Assembly (NCBI RefSeq): GCF_000350225.1
Contig: NW_005178497.1
Location: forward strand, 1 to 40,131
Direction of reading: 5' to 3'
Source of the DNA: Chondrus crispus
Lineage: Eukaryota > Rhodophyta > Florideophyceae > Gigartinales > Gigartinaceae
DNA: 40,131 bases
In this document: in pieces, positions 19,288 to 29,750 of the stretch
Numbering within the stretch: position 1 is the first letter of the stretch
Layout of the letters: the number at the start of each line of letters is the position of its first letter
The notes under the pieces: model-generated
The model's database searches: none
What the model saw: only the letters and a program-made list of their open reading frames with translations
Told to the model about the DNA's origin: nothing
Program-made: the position numbers and the translations under genes

Positions 19288-22200
19288 TTATACTTCAATC
19301 GGGTATGAGATGTCCGCGGCGTGTGTCGGTAGGCGAGAGAGGTTAGCGGCGGCAGCACTGGACCATATAGCGAAGCGGAGGCGTTGTTGGATGCGTGATT
19401 TGGCAATTGCAATGGTGCACGAGTTGCGGAGGGCCATGAGCTTAGCGTGAACTTCGATAACGTGTACAGTAAACTGGGAGGGGGCGCCGAGAGCGTCAAA
19501 GGAAAGTAGTTGAAAGTGCCAGTCAAGAGGGATAGGCGGATCGTCGTCCTCGATAAGGAGAGCGTTGCGGCTAGTGCGCTCAAAGGCTTTGCGCTTCCTT
19601 ACAAATGCGGCGTCGGCGGCTCCGCCGCGGTGACGGGCGGCATGGTATAACGTTCCCCGGCGAAAAGGGCTACAGATCGTGACACCATACGCTGTGGGTT
19701 GGTCAGGAGGTAGGCCAGGGGCAGGAGAAGGTGGGTAGACGAGAATATCTGCGGGACGGGCAGCGGTTTTGGGAACCAGAAAGGGTATTTCGAGCGAATA
19801 TGCAAGGCCACCGACGCAGAATAACTGCCGGGCAAGGACGTTCCTGACTGTGTTATGGCAGTGCACCGTACCAAACCCGTGACTGCCAATGGACGCGTGG
19901 TCGCCGCAGGCATCCATAGGCTTAAAGTAGTGAGAACATCGCATCAGCGATATAGAATTGTTGGTCACGGGGGCGTCGAGGTGCCAACCTAACATCGTGT
20001 ACCAAGTTTTGTTGTGGACTCGAGAGGTGGCGGTGGGGTGTGCAGTGATAAAACGGGTGGCCCCAGAGACAAGTAGGGAGATATAGCGTACTATTTTGCG
20101 AAGCGGGGCTGCGCTGTGATCACCAGGGTTGGAGAAGGAGTCCCAGAGGGGTATTTGCCTGTACGAGCTTGCTGCTTCACTATATGCGCAATACATGCGC
20201 CTGAAGAAGAAATGTGTGTATGCGTTCAGGTCGCGCCAATAGCGCAGCTGGTTCAAGGCAGCCAAGGTCCGTTTCCGTCATCGAAGAGTGTGCGGGTTGC
20301 ACGAATGAATGTAAATTTCGAAGAACGACCCGCAACGGGCCTCGTGCAAAGCGCTGATACTGAGAGCCGGCGGGAAAGTGGGGATCTTGTAGCCGTGCTG
20401 GAGCAGTATCGGTGAGGCTAGCAGCATAAGAGGCGCGTATGGTAGATGCCAATGAGGTGAGGCCGTGGCCACCGTGGGAAAAAGGCAGCCGTAGTTGAGT
20501 ACGGATTCTTGGCGACATAGTCACATTATTTAAGCGCTCATAGGCTGCGAGTTGGCCACGGTCGAATTGTTGCGCAAACGGCAACGCAATTCCGGGGGGA
20601 CCAACCGGAAGCGGTGCGGCAAGCGGCATGCAGAAGCAGATACCCGATGTAGGTGGAAGCGTATGCGGGCTTCGGGGATATGGTCGAGATGGGCGAGGGC
20701 GATTTTGCAAGTGTTCAATTTTCCCCGAATGTACTGTGCCATAAAGCTTGGTGACCCTATAAAGGCGCCGAATAGAGCCACACCGCCTTCATCGATGACG
20801 CGCAGAGGACCCACTGTCATGAACGGGCTGAGGAGGTCTTCCTGTCTGCTTGGCCAGAAGACGCCGTGTCTTTGAAGGGTTGAGGAAGAATTGGAACCTG
20901 GGCCCCTCTTTAGTGATGATGTCAAGGGCTTTGGCAACTTCGTCAATCCGTCCAATGATAGTTCGGTCCTCGGCATACCAGCGGTTCATTACTAGTTCAC
21001 ATTCACATGAAATAAGGCGCGTGAGCGGCGGGAGGGCAAGCGAGAAAAGGTACATGCTTGCAGGGTCCCCTTGTTGTGATCCGTCCCGGCTGTGGAGTAT
21101 AATAGGTGGGGATGAAGGCAAGACAAGGGGGGAGGGGGCGCGTGCGTACACCATATCCAAATATTGTGAGAGCGATGGTGCTCGAATGGGCAGCTGGTCG
21201 AGGACTTGTTGGCGTGAGAAATTATTGAACGCATTGGAAGCGTCAATTGACACCATTACGTAGTGTGGGTCGTTACCGTGGCGTCATACTAACATGCGTC
21301 CGTCGTGTACGATAGCGTCAATGCCGTTTTGTATGCCGTTGGCCAGTTGTTCGAGAGCAAGGTGGTCGCGACAGTCGTCGATGGCGGCAGGAAGAAGGAA
21401 TTTTGTGACAAGCCGGCGTAGGGCTTGCCCAATAGCGAACGGGCGTATTTTTCCCGGTCGGGGCTGCAACGGCAGAAGTGTCGCTGCACTGGCCAGTGGG
21501 ATCGTACAGGGTGGGAGGGAGCCGCGAGCCAGGCGGCTGACAAGGTTGGTTAGTACCGAGAGACCGGTGACGCCTGCTTCTGGGCTTACGAGAGTGTGAG
21601 CCAGGAGGTGAAGCAATTTTGGGGACATGCGAACAGGGCCGGCCGCCGAGTTCGGATTAAGGCGACGAACCGCACGCATGACCGCCTCCTCGGTGACTGC
21701 GGGTGGCCGAGGCTGTGGGGAGGGTGGCAGGGGCACGACGGGCACGGTAGGAGTAGGGTGAAGGACTTGGAGTCGCTCCACCGTGGCCGGGTCGTTGAGG
21801 TCAGCTAGAGGGGGTTGGTAAATGTGCGCATAGCGCAGCCGTATTGAGCTTGGGAGGCGAGGCGCATAGCGCGGGCGGCAAGCGCCGCTGGAGAAACGTG
21901 CGGCGAGAGACGTCGGGCATGCGTGTGCTGCCATTCTGTCCTGGAGCTGTGGGCATCTAATGCTTCTTTCCATAAGAGACCCCATTCTTGTCCCGTACAC
22001 GCTCTCCGTATCCGCAAGCGGAGAGCATGAAGTTAACCGCGCGAGGATCTCTAGCCAGGCTCGTCCCGGAAGGCCTTTCGAAGAACAGCAGTCGGGAGCA
22101 GGTGAAGGTGCAAGAATGCAGTGTGGGTGGTTTCGGGAGTGTTGGCGGCTGTAGCGGCGCGGACGAGGCGGATGAGAAGTAATACAGTGCTATGAAGGCG

Positions 22201-22890
22201 CGGTCCCGGAATAGAAGAAAATGTCTGAGGGCCGAATCGGGGAGGAAAGGAGTGCCTCAACCGACGGAAAGGTGCAGAGTGGGCGCCTGGGAGTCGGGTA
22301 GGGGTAGGCTGAAGAGAGGGCGAATAAATGCTGGTCGAGAGTAGGGGGAGGGAACCTGTAGGGAGGCGGGCGCGGGGGTTGCAGGTGGGGGCGTCTGGGG
22401 TCATTAGTCATGGGAAGAGGCCGCGGTTGGGCCCTGAGAGGCAGAGGGGCGCTTGGTAGGGGGCGCCTTGGCGCTTCTGGAGAGCGCTCGTTTCATGCGT
22501 GGTTGGGTCATGGGCGACTTGAGAGGGGGCCAGTGCAGAGGATGAGGGGTGAAACATGCGGATGTGGAGGTGGGCTGCGGAGTTTCGGCCATTGGAGAAC
22601 GTGTTGGGCTGGCCGGGGTTGTGGGGAGGCATGGGTGCAATGGTTGGGAGGGCGGCCACAGCATCGGTGAGAGTGCGGTCCGGGGGTGTCATGGGGTCTG
22701 TGCATGTCTCGGGGAGGGGTTCGGGAAAGGGGTCCTCTCATCGGCCGGTGGAGGAGGCGGAGGCGTATGGGTGACGACATCGGGTGGGGGACCGGCAATG
22801 ACTGGCGCTTGGGTAGTGGGGGTGGACATTGTAACATCCGGTACCGCAGCGGAGCAGGTGGGGGCCCCCGGGGAAGAAATCAGGGGCTAA
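19288..22890 (-). pseudogene. Non-LTR retrotransposon: reverse transcriptase with C-terminal endonuclease-like region
   Basis: The minus strand encodes a Pro-rich N-terminal part (22400-22890) and a conserved pre-RT segment (..AVMRAVRRLNPNSAAGPV.., about 21640). The RT follows: VSIDASNAFNNFSR (motif A), SRDGSQQGDPASMYLFSLAL (motif B), RWYAEDRTIIG (motif C) and LNPSKTR. The C-terminal region has a Cys/His cluster (CSHYFKPMDACGDH), RPADILVYP and AYGVTICSP, the layout of restriction-like endonuclease (PD-(D/E)XK) non-LTR elements common in algae and oomycetes. Such enzymes nick the target and prime reverse transcription there. Motif C has Glu in place of the first Asp, and GVTI stands where DVTV is expected. 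Frameshifts separate the frames at 21284-22000, 20789-21256, 20180-20976 and 19288-20265. The copy is dead and the stop at 19288 looks original. Confidence 0.8.
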
Positions 22891-23170
22891 CAGGCCATGA
22901 TGGGCTGAAGCGTCGGGGAGGTGGCGGTCAAGACGGCTGGGCGGCGAGTGGCGGCGGGATCAGTGACTAGTGTAGTGCAGGGCACCTCCACACCGCTAAG
23001 GAGGGCATAAATCTCGCTGTCGAAAGCGCGACGCAAGGCACAGTCACCACCACGGTGTTCGAGTCCCGCTGTCCGGGTAACTCAGGGCAGTCGACGCGGT
23101 ACCGCGGGTAGATCGCGGTGTGCCCGTAGGGGTGCACTCCAGCGGGAGTGCGCTAGAAGGAGTAAACAAG

Positions 23171-23220
23171 AAAAAGAACGAAGAAGAACGAAGAAGAACG
23201 AAGAAGAACGAAGAAGAAAG
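23171..23220. repeat. 10-bp purine repeat (AAGAAGAACG)
   Basis: Four to five exact or near-exact units lie inside the U3 part of LTR D. Confidence 0.9.
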
Positions 23221-23514
23221 ATAGTGTAGAAATGTAGAGGATAGGGGAAAGAGTAAAAAGAAAAACAAGAAAAAGGATGACAGCGAAGGGTACAGGTACC
23301 AGACTTAGCCAACCAGATAGGAACCGTAGAGGATCCTACCTGAGATGGGGTCCGATCACCTGATGCCTTTTTACTGTAGCGCCTTGCGACACCCGACCTA
23401 TATAGGCCGAGCGCCATCGTCGGCGTCGTTACTAAATGGGAAATTAATAATTAATTATCGTCATTAGAATTGCCACTTGGCATTAGACGCTAATTAGCGT
23501 AGAAACTTGTGGGC

Positions 23515-23745
23515 ACCACGTAGGTATACGTGTCGCGCACGTGTTGTACACGTATCATATACGTGTCACACGATTGTCATACACGTGTGGCCACGTGTGG
23601 TACACGTGGGGCACCTTCCCAAGTGTGCGCGCACAGTACACGTGTGGCGCGCTTATAATACACGTGTGGTATCATCCAAAGTGTACGCGTACACTTGCGA
23701 TGAGCACACATGTGACACACGTGTCAACGGCGGGGAGCGCGGCCC
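23515..23745. repeat. Dense array of ACACGTGT-type palindromes in LTR D
   Basis: About a dozen copies of ACACGTGT, CACGTGTGG or TACACGTG occur downstream of the TATA box, in what would be the transcribed R/U5 part. They are spaced irregularly and separated by GTGTACGCG-like spacers. The same type of array occurs near 3885-4080. Confidence 0.8.
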
Positions 23746-24106
23746 CACGACGCCGTTGACCAGGCGTACAGTACAGAGTCACTGCACTACATCACCCCCC
23801 CCCCTTCAAGGGTCGTGCCGATCCGCCTTTGAAACGCGGTCCATTACCCCTGCACCTTTCCCTGCACTCGAAACCCTTCACGTGCTTCCATTACTCCGCC
23901 TGTCTTGGCGCTCCAGTCCAACGACTCTCGCAGCTACGCGCGTATTTGCGCCGACTGCGGCGTTTCTGACTGATCTTCGCGATTTTTTTTCGCGTGCGTT
24001 TCTGTCCGCAATTTTTTTTCTCCGAGTGCGTTTCTTCTTCTGCGTTCATTTTCTTTCTTCCGTGTTCGTCTCACTCTCACAGCTTCGCGCCGCGGTCCTT
24101 CGCGCT

Positions 24107-24777
24107 ATGTCTCAGCTGCAGGGCTTCGAAACCGGGTTCATCCGGGCTTCCGCGCGTCATCGCGTATTCCGCCAGGTTGGCGATTTCTTCGGGCAAGGGT
24201 CGCTTGAGCAGGCCCGGCTCTTCACGGAGGCGCCGTGGCAATACCCCGTGATCTATCGCGATGATGCGTTAATTACGCATTATTTGCGAGCGGGTTCTCC
24301 ATCCGAGGGCCCGACAGCGGAGGCTGTCCGGGGGAGCAGGAAGAATGGACGCCAGAAAGGGCGAAGAAGTTCGCTGATGAGAAGCGTGTTATTTCTGACG
24401 GTCCTCGCCGGGGAAAGGAGTAATGCTTCTCCCCGGACGTCAGTGGACTCCAACCGGAGGACTTTCGAAAAGAGGACGTCGATGATGACGAAAAGGATTT
24501 TGAACTTCGCCAAGTGGCGTCCGTGGAGACTCCCTTTCCGGCAGGAGGTCCTGTACTCAAGATTAGTAACGCCAGCGTGGCGGGCGATACCGTACGTTCT
24601 GGTGTATTTATTAACCGGGCTCCTCCCGCTGGTGAGATTACGGACGACGAAATGGCCGTCGTACGCAAATTTTTGCGTGATGGCGAACCGGATTCACCTT
24701 GCTATATATATATATATATTTTTTTTTGCTCCATGAGGAGTTCGCATCGCCATCTGGCGGTAAGTTCGAAGCGGTAG
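24107..24777 (+). pseudogene. Unclassified reading frame behind LTR D (frameshifted)
   Basis: Starts at ATG 24107 (MSQLQGFETGF...) and runs in one frame to about 24333. A single missing G in a G-run then shifts it to the next frame (..EEWTPERAKKFADEKRV..). That frame has a TAA at 24421 and continues as an acidic, protein-like stretch (..EDFRKEDVDDDEKDFELRQ.., ..GEITDDEMAVVRKFLRDGE..) into a (TA)n microsatellite at 24702-24717. The N-terminal part has aromatic and basic residues (FRQVGDFFGQGSLEQARLF). I do not recognise a domain. Its position after an LTR suggests a gag-like or accessory protein of element D; a captured host gene is the alternative. Confidence 0.45.
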
Positions 24778-24918
24778 CTTGCGTACAGTAGCGCCATAGT
24801 GCGTGTAGTCCTTCTTCTTAGGTACAGAGGAACCACCTTTGTCTTGAATCTATCCTTTTCTTGCTCAGATGATCGAGTCGGGGACATTCAATCCCTTTCT
24901 TTTGCAATATAAAATTAC

Positions 24919-25078
24919 ATGGCTCTGTCCGAGGTGACTAATTGGGTCTTCAGTGTCCTCCTTCGGCGTGTAGCCGTACTATCTTACTCGGAAGAGGAGT
25001 TAACCGTCGTCATCATAGCGATGTGCGACGACGTGGTCGACCACGTATTCTTCGCCCATCGATGGCGTGTGGAGACAG
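24919..25078 (+). pseudogene. Short unclassified reading frame cut by element 1
   Basis: From the ATG at 24919 the plus strand is open for 53 codons (MALSEVTNWVF...EEELTVVIIAMCDDVVDH...) until the LTR starting at 25079 interrupts it. It may be the truncated next frame of element D. No family is recognised. Confidence 0.3.
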
Positions 25079-26044
25079 TGTAGTGCAATAATCGGCTGCA
25101 CCGTGAAGGGGTGAAAAGAAAAGGAATTGATGGGTATGATAAAGCGGGGGGGTGACAAGTGAAAATTATTTCACTTTATTATTTTAATTATTAATTTTAA
25201 TTAGTTGCATATTAGTTATTTAACATTAGATTAGATCTAGTATTTAGCGCTGAGAGATACTGTAGTGGCTCCGGCGGGGCGATATATACCTTAGCCCTCT
25301 GACCACCAAGTCAGTAAAGGTAACCCGAGTTGCCGGAGTTAGATCTCGCCTTCGTCGAAGACCGCTTCCGTTCACGCGACGCGCTTCACTTCTACGCTGC
25401 TAACGACATCCTCCATTGCTCGGGGTCCCATTTCTTTTCCGTATCGTTTTACCTTTTCTATCTCTTATTCCTATCCTTTTCTATCTCTACGTCTATTTTT
25501 CCCTTAATTGTGTTGGTTCCATTGGAGTCGGTTGCGACCAACCCGGTGTAAGTGTTTCAGCCATCGGGCAACACGTTGTGTAGCGCTGCTACTGTTTCAA
25601 GTTCCGTAGGAAGGCTGTTGTAACGACGCCTCCGTCGAAGGTCTTATTACTATATAAGACAGAGTTGGTACCACCTACCGCGATCGCGATCGCGCTGGTG
25701 AGGGTGTTTTTAGCCATCGGGCACCACGTCGGTAGTAGCGTTGCTACACGGTTACGATCCCGTCGGGTAGTGCTGAACAAGCCCCCGTCGAAGACCTTGA
25801 ATTATACGCAAGTGTAGTGCAATACCCGTCTCGGGTAGGGGGGAGGAAGGAAGTGAAAAAGGAAAAAAACTGGATACTGTAGTCCGGGGTTGGGGGACAC
25901 GCGTGTGCGACGAAGCGCACGATTATTTTAATTATTTAATTTTATTTACTAATTAGATCTAGAATCTAGAGCCGGGAGCTACTGTACTCGCCCCGGCGGG
26001 GCTCTATATAACTTAGCCCTTTGACCGAACAAGTCAATAAACCA

Positions 26045-26304
26045 ACCCGAGTTGCCGGAGTTGAATGTCGCCTTGGTCGAAGTCCGTCTCTACCAAGACG
26101 CTCCCTTTTACCTAAGCCTACGGCATCCTTCAGCGCTCGGGGGTCCCATTCCTTTTTGCTTTATTTCCCAACGAACCCGAGTTGCCGGAGTTGAATGTCG
26201 CCTTGGTCGAAGTCCGTCTCTACCAAGACGCTCCCTTTTACCTAAGCCTACGGCATCCTTCAGCGCTCGGGGGTCCCATTCCTTTTTCCTTTATTTTCCT
26301 ATTC
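26045..26304 (+). repeat. 130-bp tandem duplication in the solo LTR
   Basis: Positions 26045-26174 and 26175-26304 are nearly identical, from ACCCGAGTTGCCGGAGTT through the CGCTCGGGGGTCCCATTCC block. The copies at 25330 and 37215 have a single unit, so the duplication is specific to this LTR. It doubles the start of the transcribed leader. Confidence 0.9.
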
Positions 26305-26342
26305 TTTTCTATCTCTAATTCTACCTATTTTTCCCTTATCTT

Positions 26343-26600
26343 GTGTTGGTGGCATCGGCCTCGGTTGCGACCGAACCGGTGTAGGTGTTTCGAGCCATCG
26401 GGCGACACAGTTGACGTAGCGCTGCTACTGTGACCCATTTTCCGACCGAGACCGTTGCAACGACGTCTCTCTCGAAGGGCTCCGTCGTAGTACGAGCCAG
26501 TGTTGGTACCATCGGGGTCGGTTGCGACCGAACCGGTGTAGGTGTTTCGAGCCATCGGGCGGCACGGTTGACGTAGCGCTGCTACTTTCATTTCATCCCG
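26343..26600 (+). repeat. Internal repeat of about 157 bp in the R/U5 region
   Basis: The block TGTTGG(T)xxCAT..GGTTGCGACCGAACCGGTGTAG..AGCGCTGCTAC occurs at 26343 and again about 158 bp later, at 26501. The same paired arrangement is in the LTR of element 1 (25511 and about 25665) and in LTR 2 (37387 and 37544). It is an old feature of the family. Confidence 0.85.
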
Positions 26601-27294
26601 TCGGGCTGCGTTGCGACGCCCCCGTCGAAGGCCTTGTCGCGTTACAAGGTGTCGAAGAAGCTCAACGAGCATTGGCCTTACAACCCAGTAGAACCGGGGT
26701 ACCTACGTACGCGCCCCACCCCACACTCGTCGAGCAGATCTCTTCGCAAGTCTCTACCACACCGATCCCGGGCCGGGCTATTTCTCTGTGCCCCCCCCCC
26801 ATCAGGGATCCGAGCTACTACGAGTCGGAATCTCGTTTAAACGGAGAAGGGAGAGTCGGACACTCCGTAGCGCTGTGCCATCGGCAGTTCTTCTTTTTGT
26901 TGCTGTTGTTGTTTTTGCTGGACCATCGGACCGCATTCTCTGCCCGACAGGCGCATTGCACTACAGCAAGGTGCTGAAGACGCTCGTTGAGCATTGGCCT
27001 TACAACCCAGCGAACCGCGGTTACATTCTCGTACACAAGCCCAACTCGCACTCGCCGAGCACTCCAGTCTTCGCAAGTCTCTACCACCATTATCCTCCCG
27101 GGTCGGGCATCTTTCCTTACCCCCTCGTCGGAGTTGAGCTACTGTGGGCCGCAAGCCCACACAAGGGGAAAGGGAACCTCGATCGCTCCGTAGGGTGTGC
27201 CATTGGCAGTGGTTGTTTCTGTTTGCGTTTTTCTTCTTTTTGTTTGTCCGTCGGACTGTGTTCGCGGCCTGCCAGGCACATTGCACTATAAAAG

Positions 27295-27312
27295 TGGTCT
27301 CCCGACCTAGAA
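27295..27312 (+). promoter_or_regulatory. Primer-binding site of element 1
   Basis: TGGTCTCCCGACCTAGAA starts four bases after the LTR end. The same sequence at the same spacing follows LTR 2. It would pair with the CCA end of a tRNA finishing ..GGTCGGGAGACCA; I could not name the tRNA. Confidence 0.75.
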
Positions 27313-27438
27313 TTTTTTTTTGTGTACAGGAGACCTGATCAAGAATTCTGTCTACGACAAGGAAGTTGGTCTGGGTACGGAGTCTCTTTTTTACTTTTTG
27401 TTCGTATCTTTTTTTAGGTTCGTTCGCTACGCCGAACT

Positions 27439-29750
27439 ATGTCAACAAGCGCACCCGGGGACGTCGGTCCCGGGGCGAGTAGAAGCGGGTCGTCACGGGC
27501 GTCGAGGATCCCGAGGGGTCCTCGCACCCGGAGCCAGGCCAATACGGCCACGGATCCCGGAGATCAAGAATCCCCTACGGGGATTGCCGCCGACAAGACT
27601 GACCTCGACGAGAAGTTCGAGAAGTTCGAGAAGATGGGCAGCGAAACTCGCCGAGAGAATAAGAAAATTCTCGAGGATGAATTGGCCCTAGTGCGAAAGC
27701 AACTGGAGTTGCAAGCAGCCGAGTTCCACATCGTGTTGGGAGAGCTAACAGCTCGCGTGGATGTCGTCGAGAAGGAACGAGGGAAGGTAACCGAAGGCGC
27801 GGAGCCGGAGGTCCTAGATTCGTTGAAACTCTCAGTTAAGGACGCGAGGCGCGACGCGAATCAAGCCTTGGAGTCCTTAGGAAAATTTAGAACAAGCATC
27901 GATGACCCATTCGATAGCCCCGCGCAACGTCTCAAGGATCTTGAGCAGGCCGCGGAACAAGCTCTGCAAAGATCGGGCGGCGAGCGGCTCCCTTCGGGTA
28001 GAGAGGGCGACCGTCGGTCGAAGAAGGACAAGCCCGCTCGACAGCGAAGCTCCAAGTCGAAGTCCTCCAAGAAGGACAAGCGACGTACAAGCGAGGGTCA
28101 CTGTAGTGACGATCCGGAGGACCGCGACTCACAGTCGGCGTCGCCTAGTCCCTCTGAAGATGGTGGTGACGGCTCGTCGAACCATTCGGGCGATTCCGAA
28201 CGCCGTTCAGAAGAAGGAAACGGACTTTCGTCAAGCAAGAAAATTTCCTCCACACGAGGCGGAGTCACTTCGTCCGCCTCGCGGAGAGACAAGGACGCAG
28301 AACCCGAAGATGTGGCAACGCGGCGCGGGCCGCCATGGGAGGGGTTGGAGGAGCTGAATCCGACCAACTACCTCTTCAAGAAATTACTTTCGTACCGAAA
28401 GTACCGCTTGCGCAACCTGCAGACATACTTGTCAAGTTCCCGGCGGACCGCCGTGCGAAAAATCAGGAGAGATATTCCACCTAAGGTGAAGAAGGACAAC
28501 ACGTTCACAGGAGAAGACGGCGTCCCTGTGTTGGAATTTTTGGCGAAGTTGGTTCAAGAGTTCGATACTCAGAAGATGACTGAGGGACAAGCGATTCGCT
28601 TGTTGCCCGAAATTTCTAGTGGCATCGCCCTAAGACAGTACACTTCCGTGTCTCAGACGGCGGGATCTCACCATGGAAAGATATCCGCCTGGCCGGAGGC
28701 CGTGCAGTGGCTATTGAGAAGTCTCGCCACCGACGAGGCGATCCGTCAAGCCGTGCTCGCGTTGCGAGAGGTTCAGCAGAGACCGTCTGAAGACGAGATG
28801 GAATTCTACATTCGCCTAACAGACGCGAGCAATCGCTGTGGGAATGTTTATTCCATGGAGGAGCAGATGACCATGTTCATCGAGGGGCTACATGCCAGTA
28901 TCAAGCCCATGGTCTCGCAGTATCGACAAGATAACGGAGATGTCTCATTTTTGAGATTGGTAAATTACGCAAAGGCGCATGGCTCGGCGAGCCGCGCCAA
29001 GGACAAGAAGACCAAGAAGGTCACGATTCAGACGCCGTTGACGTTCAGAGCGGGGAACAAGCCGAGGGCTTCTTATCCCGGTCGTAAAGGTCACGCCACC
29101 GTCCACTTAGCCGAGTCAATCTCCGCGTCAGAGGAGCGCAATGCGCAGAGAAGTAATGAAAATTACGAGGGAGCGTTCGTCGCCGAAGGCGATTCTATTG
29201 AGCCATCGGAAGGCTACGGACAGGAGGACTACGGGCAAGCGGGTCGTCAACTTTACCGACGCCCACATACACGACGGAGTCGTTTTCAGAGCCCACGGAT
29301 CCCGTGATGATGTTCCGGGGGCGCGGCCACACGCCGGCTCCGCGCATTCCGATGGAAGACAAGGGTACAACGTTTCCAATGCCTGGCTGGATGGGAAGGC
29401 CGCAACATCAAGGAAGGCCGCCGGCCCGTGGAGGACCTAGGCCGCAATATCCCGTCAAGAAGCACCGACTGGTGTGCTATCACTGTTACGAAAAGGGGCA
29501 CGCCGCGCCAACGTGCATCCTTTCCCTCCGGGAAATGCACCAAGTTTTGGGAAATTATGAGGTGTTGTCTCTGATGGAGAGATTAGGGATACCATCGACG
29601 AGTTATCTGAAGGTCAAGAATTGGTTCGATTCGCAGACGGCGAACATGCCGAGTGCTTCAACGCCGAGGTCGAACCAACCCTTTAGAGGGCCCGCCGCGG
29701 GGCCCGCGTCGTCGGACGTGAGAAGGAACCCGCCGCCGCAGGGAAACTAG
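27439..29750 (+). pseudogene. Gag polyprotein of gypsy element 1 (one frameshift)
   Basis: It starts at ATG 27439. After a Ser/Gly/Arg N-terminus there is a coiled-coil-like segment (residues about 55-125, LDEKFEKFEKM...ELALVRKQLELQ), then a Ser/Arg/Lys/Glu-rich linker (about 185-290). The capsid-like core follows (FKKLLSYRKYRLRN, FTGEDGVPVLEFLAKL, MTMFIEGLHASIKPMVSQYR). Compared with the intact gag of element 2, one base is missing near 29245-29250, so the C-terminal part lies in the frame that ends at 29750. It carries the zinc knuckle CYHCYEKGHAAPTC (29475-29516), spaced CX2CX4HX4C. Without the lost base the frame would stop at 29305. The particle-forming role is inferred from family knowledge. 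Confidence 0.88.

Larger units (their letters stand above)
22971..23791 (+). repeat. LTR of a separate element ('D'), 821 bp
   Basis: It begins TGTAGTGCAG and ends CTGCACTACA, a perfect 10-bp inverted terminus that differs by only one base from the TGTAGTGCAAT/ATTGCACTACA ends of the gypsy LTRs at 25079, 25813 and 36958. A TATA box (CCTATATAGG, 23397-23406) sits after a TACTGTAGCGCC block in the same place as in those LTRs. The flanking five bases do not match each other (ACTAG versus TCACC). It is therefore probably the 5' LTR of a longer element that continues to 25078, not a solo LTR. Confidence 0.75.
25808..26970 (+). mobile_element. Solo LTR nested in the LTR of element 1, with GCAAG target duplication
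   Basis: The LTR spans 25813-26965: TGTAGTGCAAT...ATTGCACTACA, perfect 11-bp inverted ends. It is bounded by GCAAG at 25808-25812 and 26966-26970. No internal element sequence is present, so it formed by LTR-LTR recombination after insertion. A TATA box lies at 26005-26010. It is the same family as the host LTR but clearly diverged from it. Confidence 0.93.
25079..27290 (+). repeat. 5' LTR of gypsy element 1, split by a solo LTR
   Basis: It begins TGTAGTGCAATA at 25079 and ends ATTGCACTATA at 27290. Its own sequence is 25079-25812 plus 26971-27290 (about 1.05 kb), close to the 1037 bp of the LTR of element 2. A TATA box (ATATATA, 25282-25288) follows GGCTCCGGCGGGGC, and an AACCCGAGTTGCCGGAGTT block marks the transcribed leader. 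The two halves join smoothly if the insertion and one copy of GCAAG are removed. Confidence 0.88.

Noticed and set aside
18983..19450. Plus-strand frame of 155 codons divergent from the STAND gene
   Set aside because: Its second half is antisense to the non-LTR coding region, and the first half has no recognisable motif. A truncated host exon remains possible but unsupported.
23055..23085. tRNA-like B box (GTTCGAGTCC) suggesting a tRNA gene or SINE
   Set aside because: The T-arm stem does not pair and no matching A box or acceptor stem was found; it lies inside LTR D.
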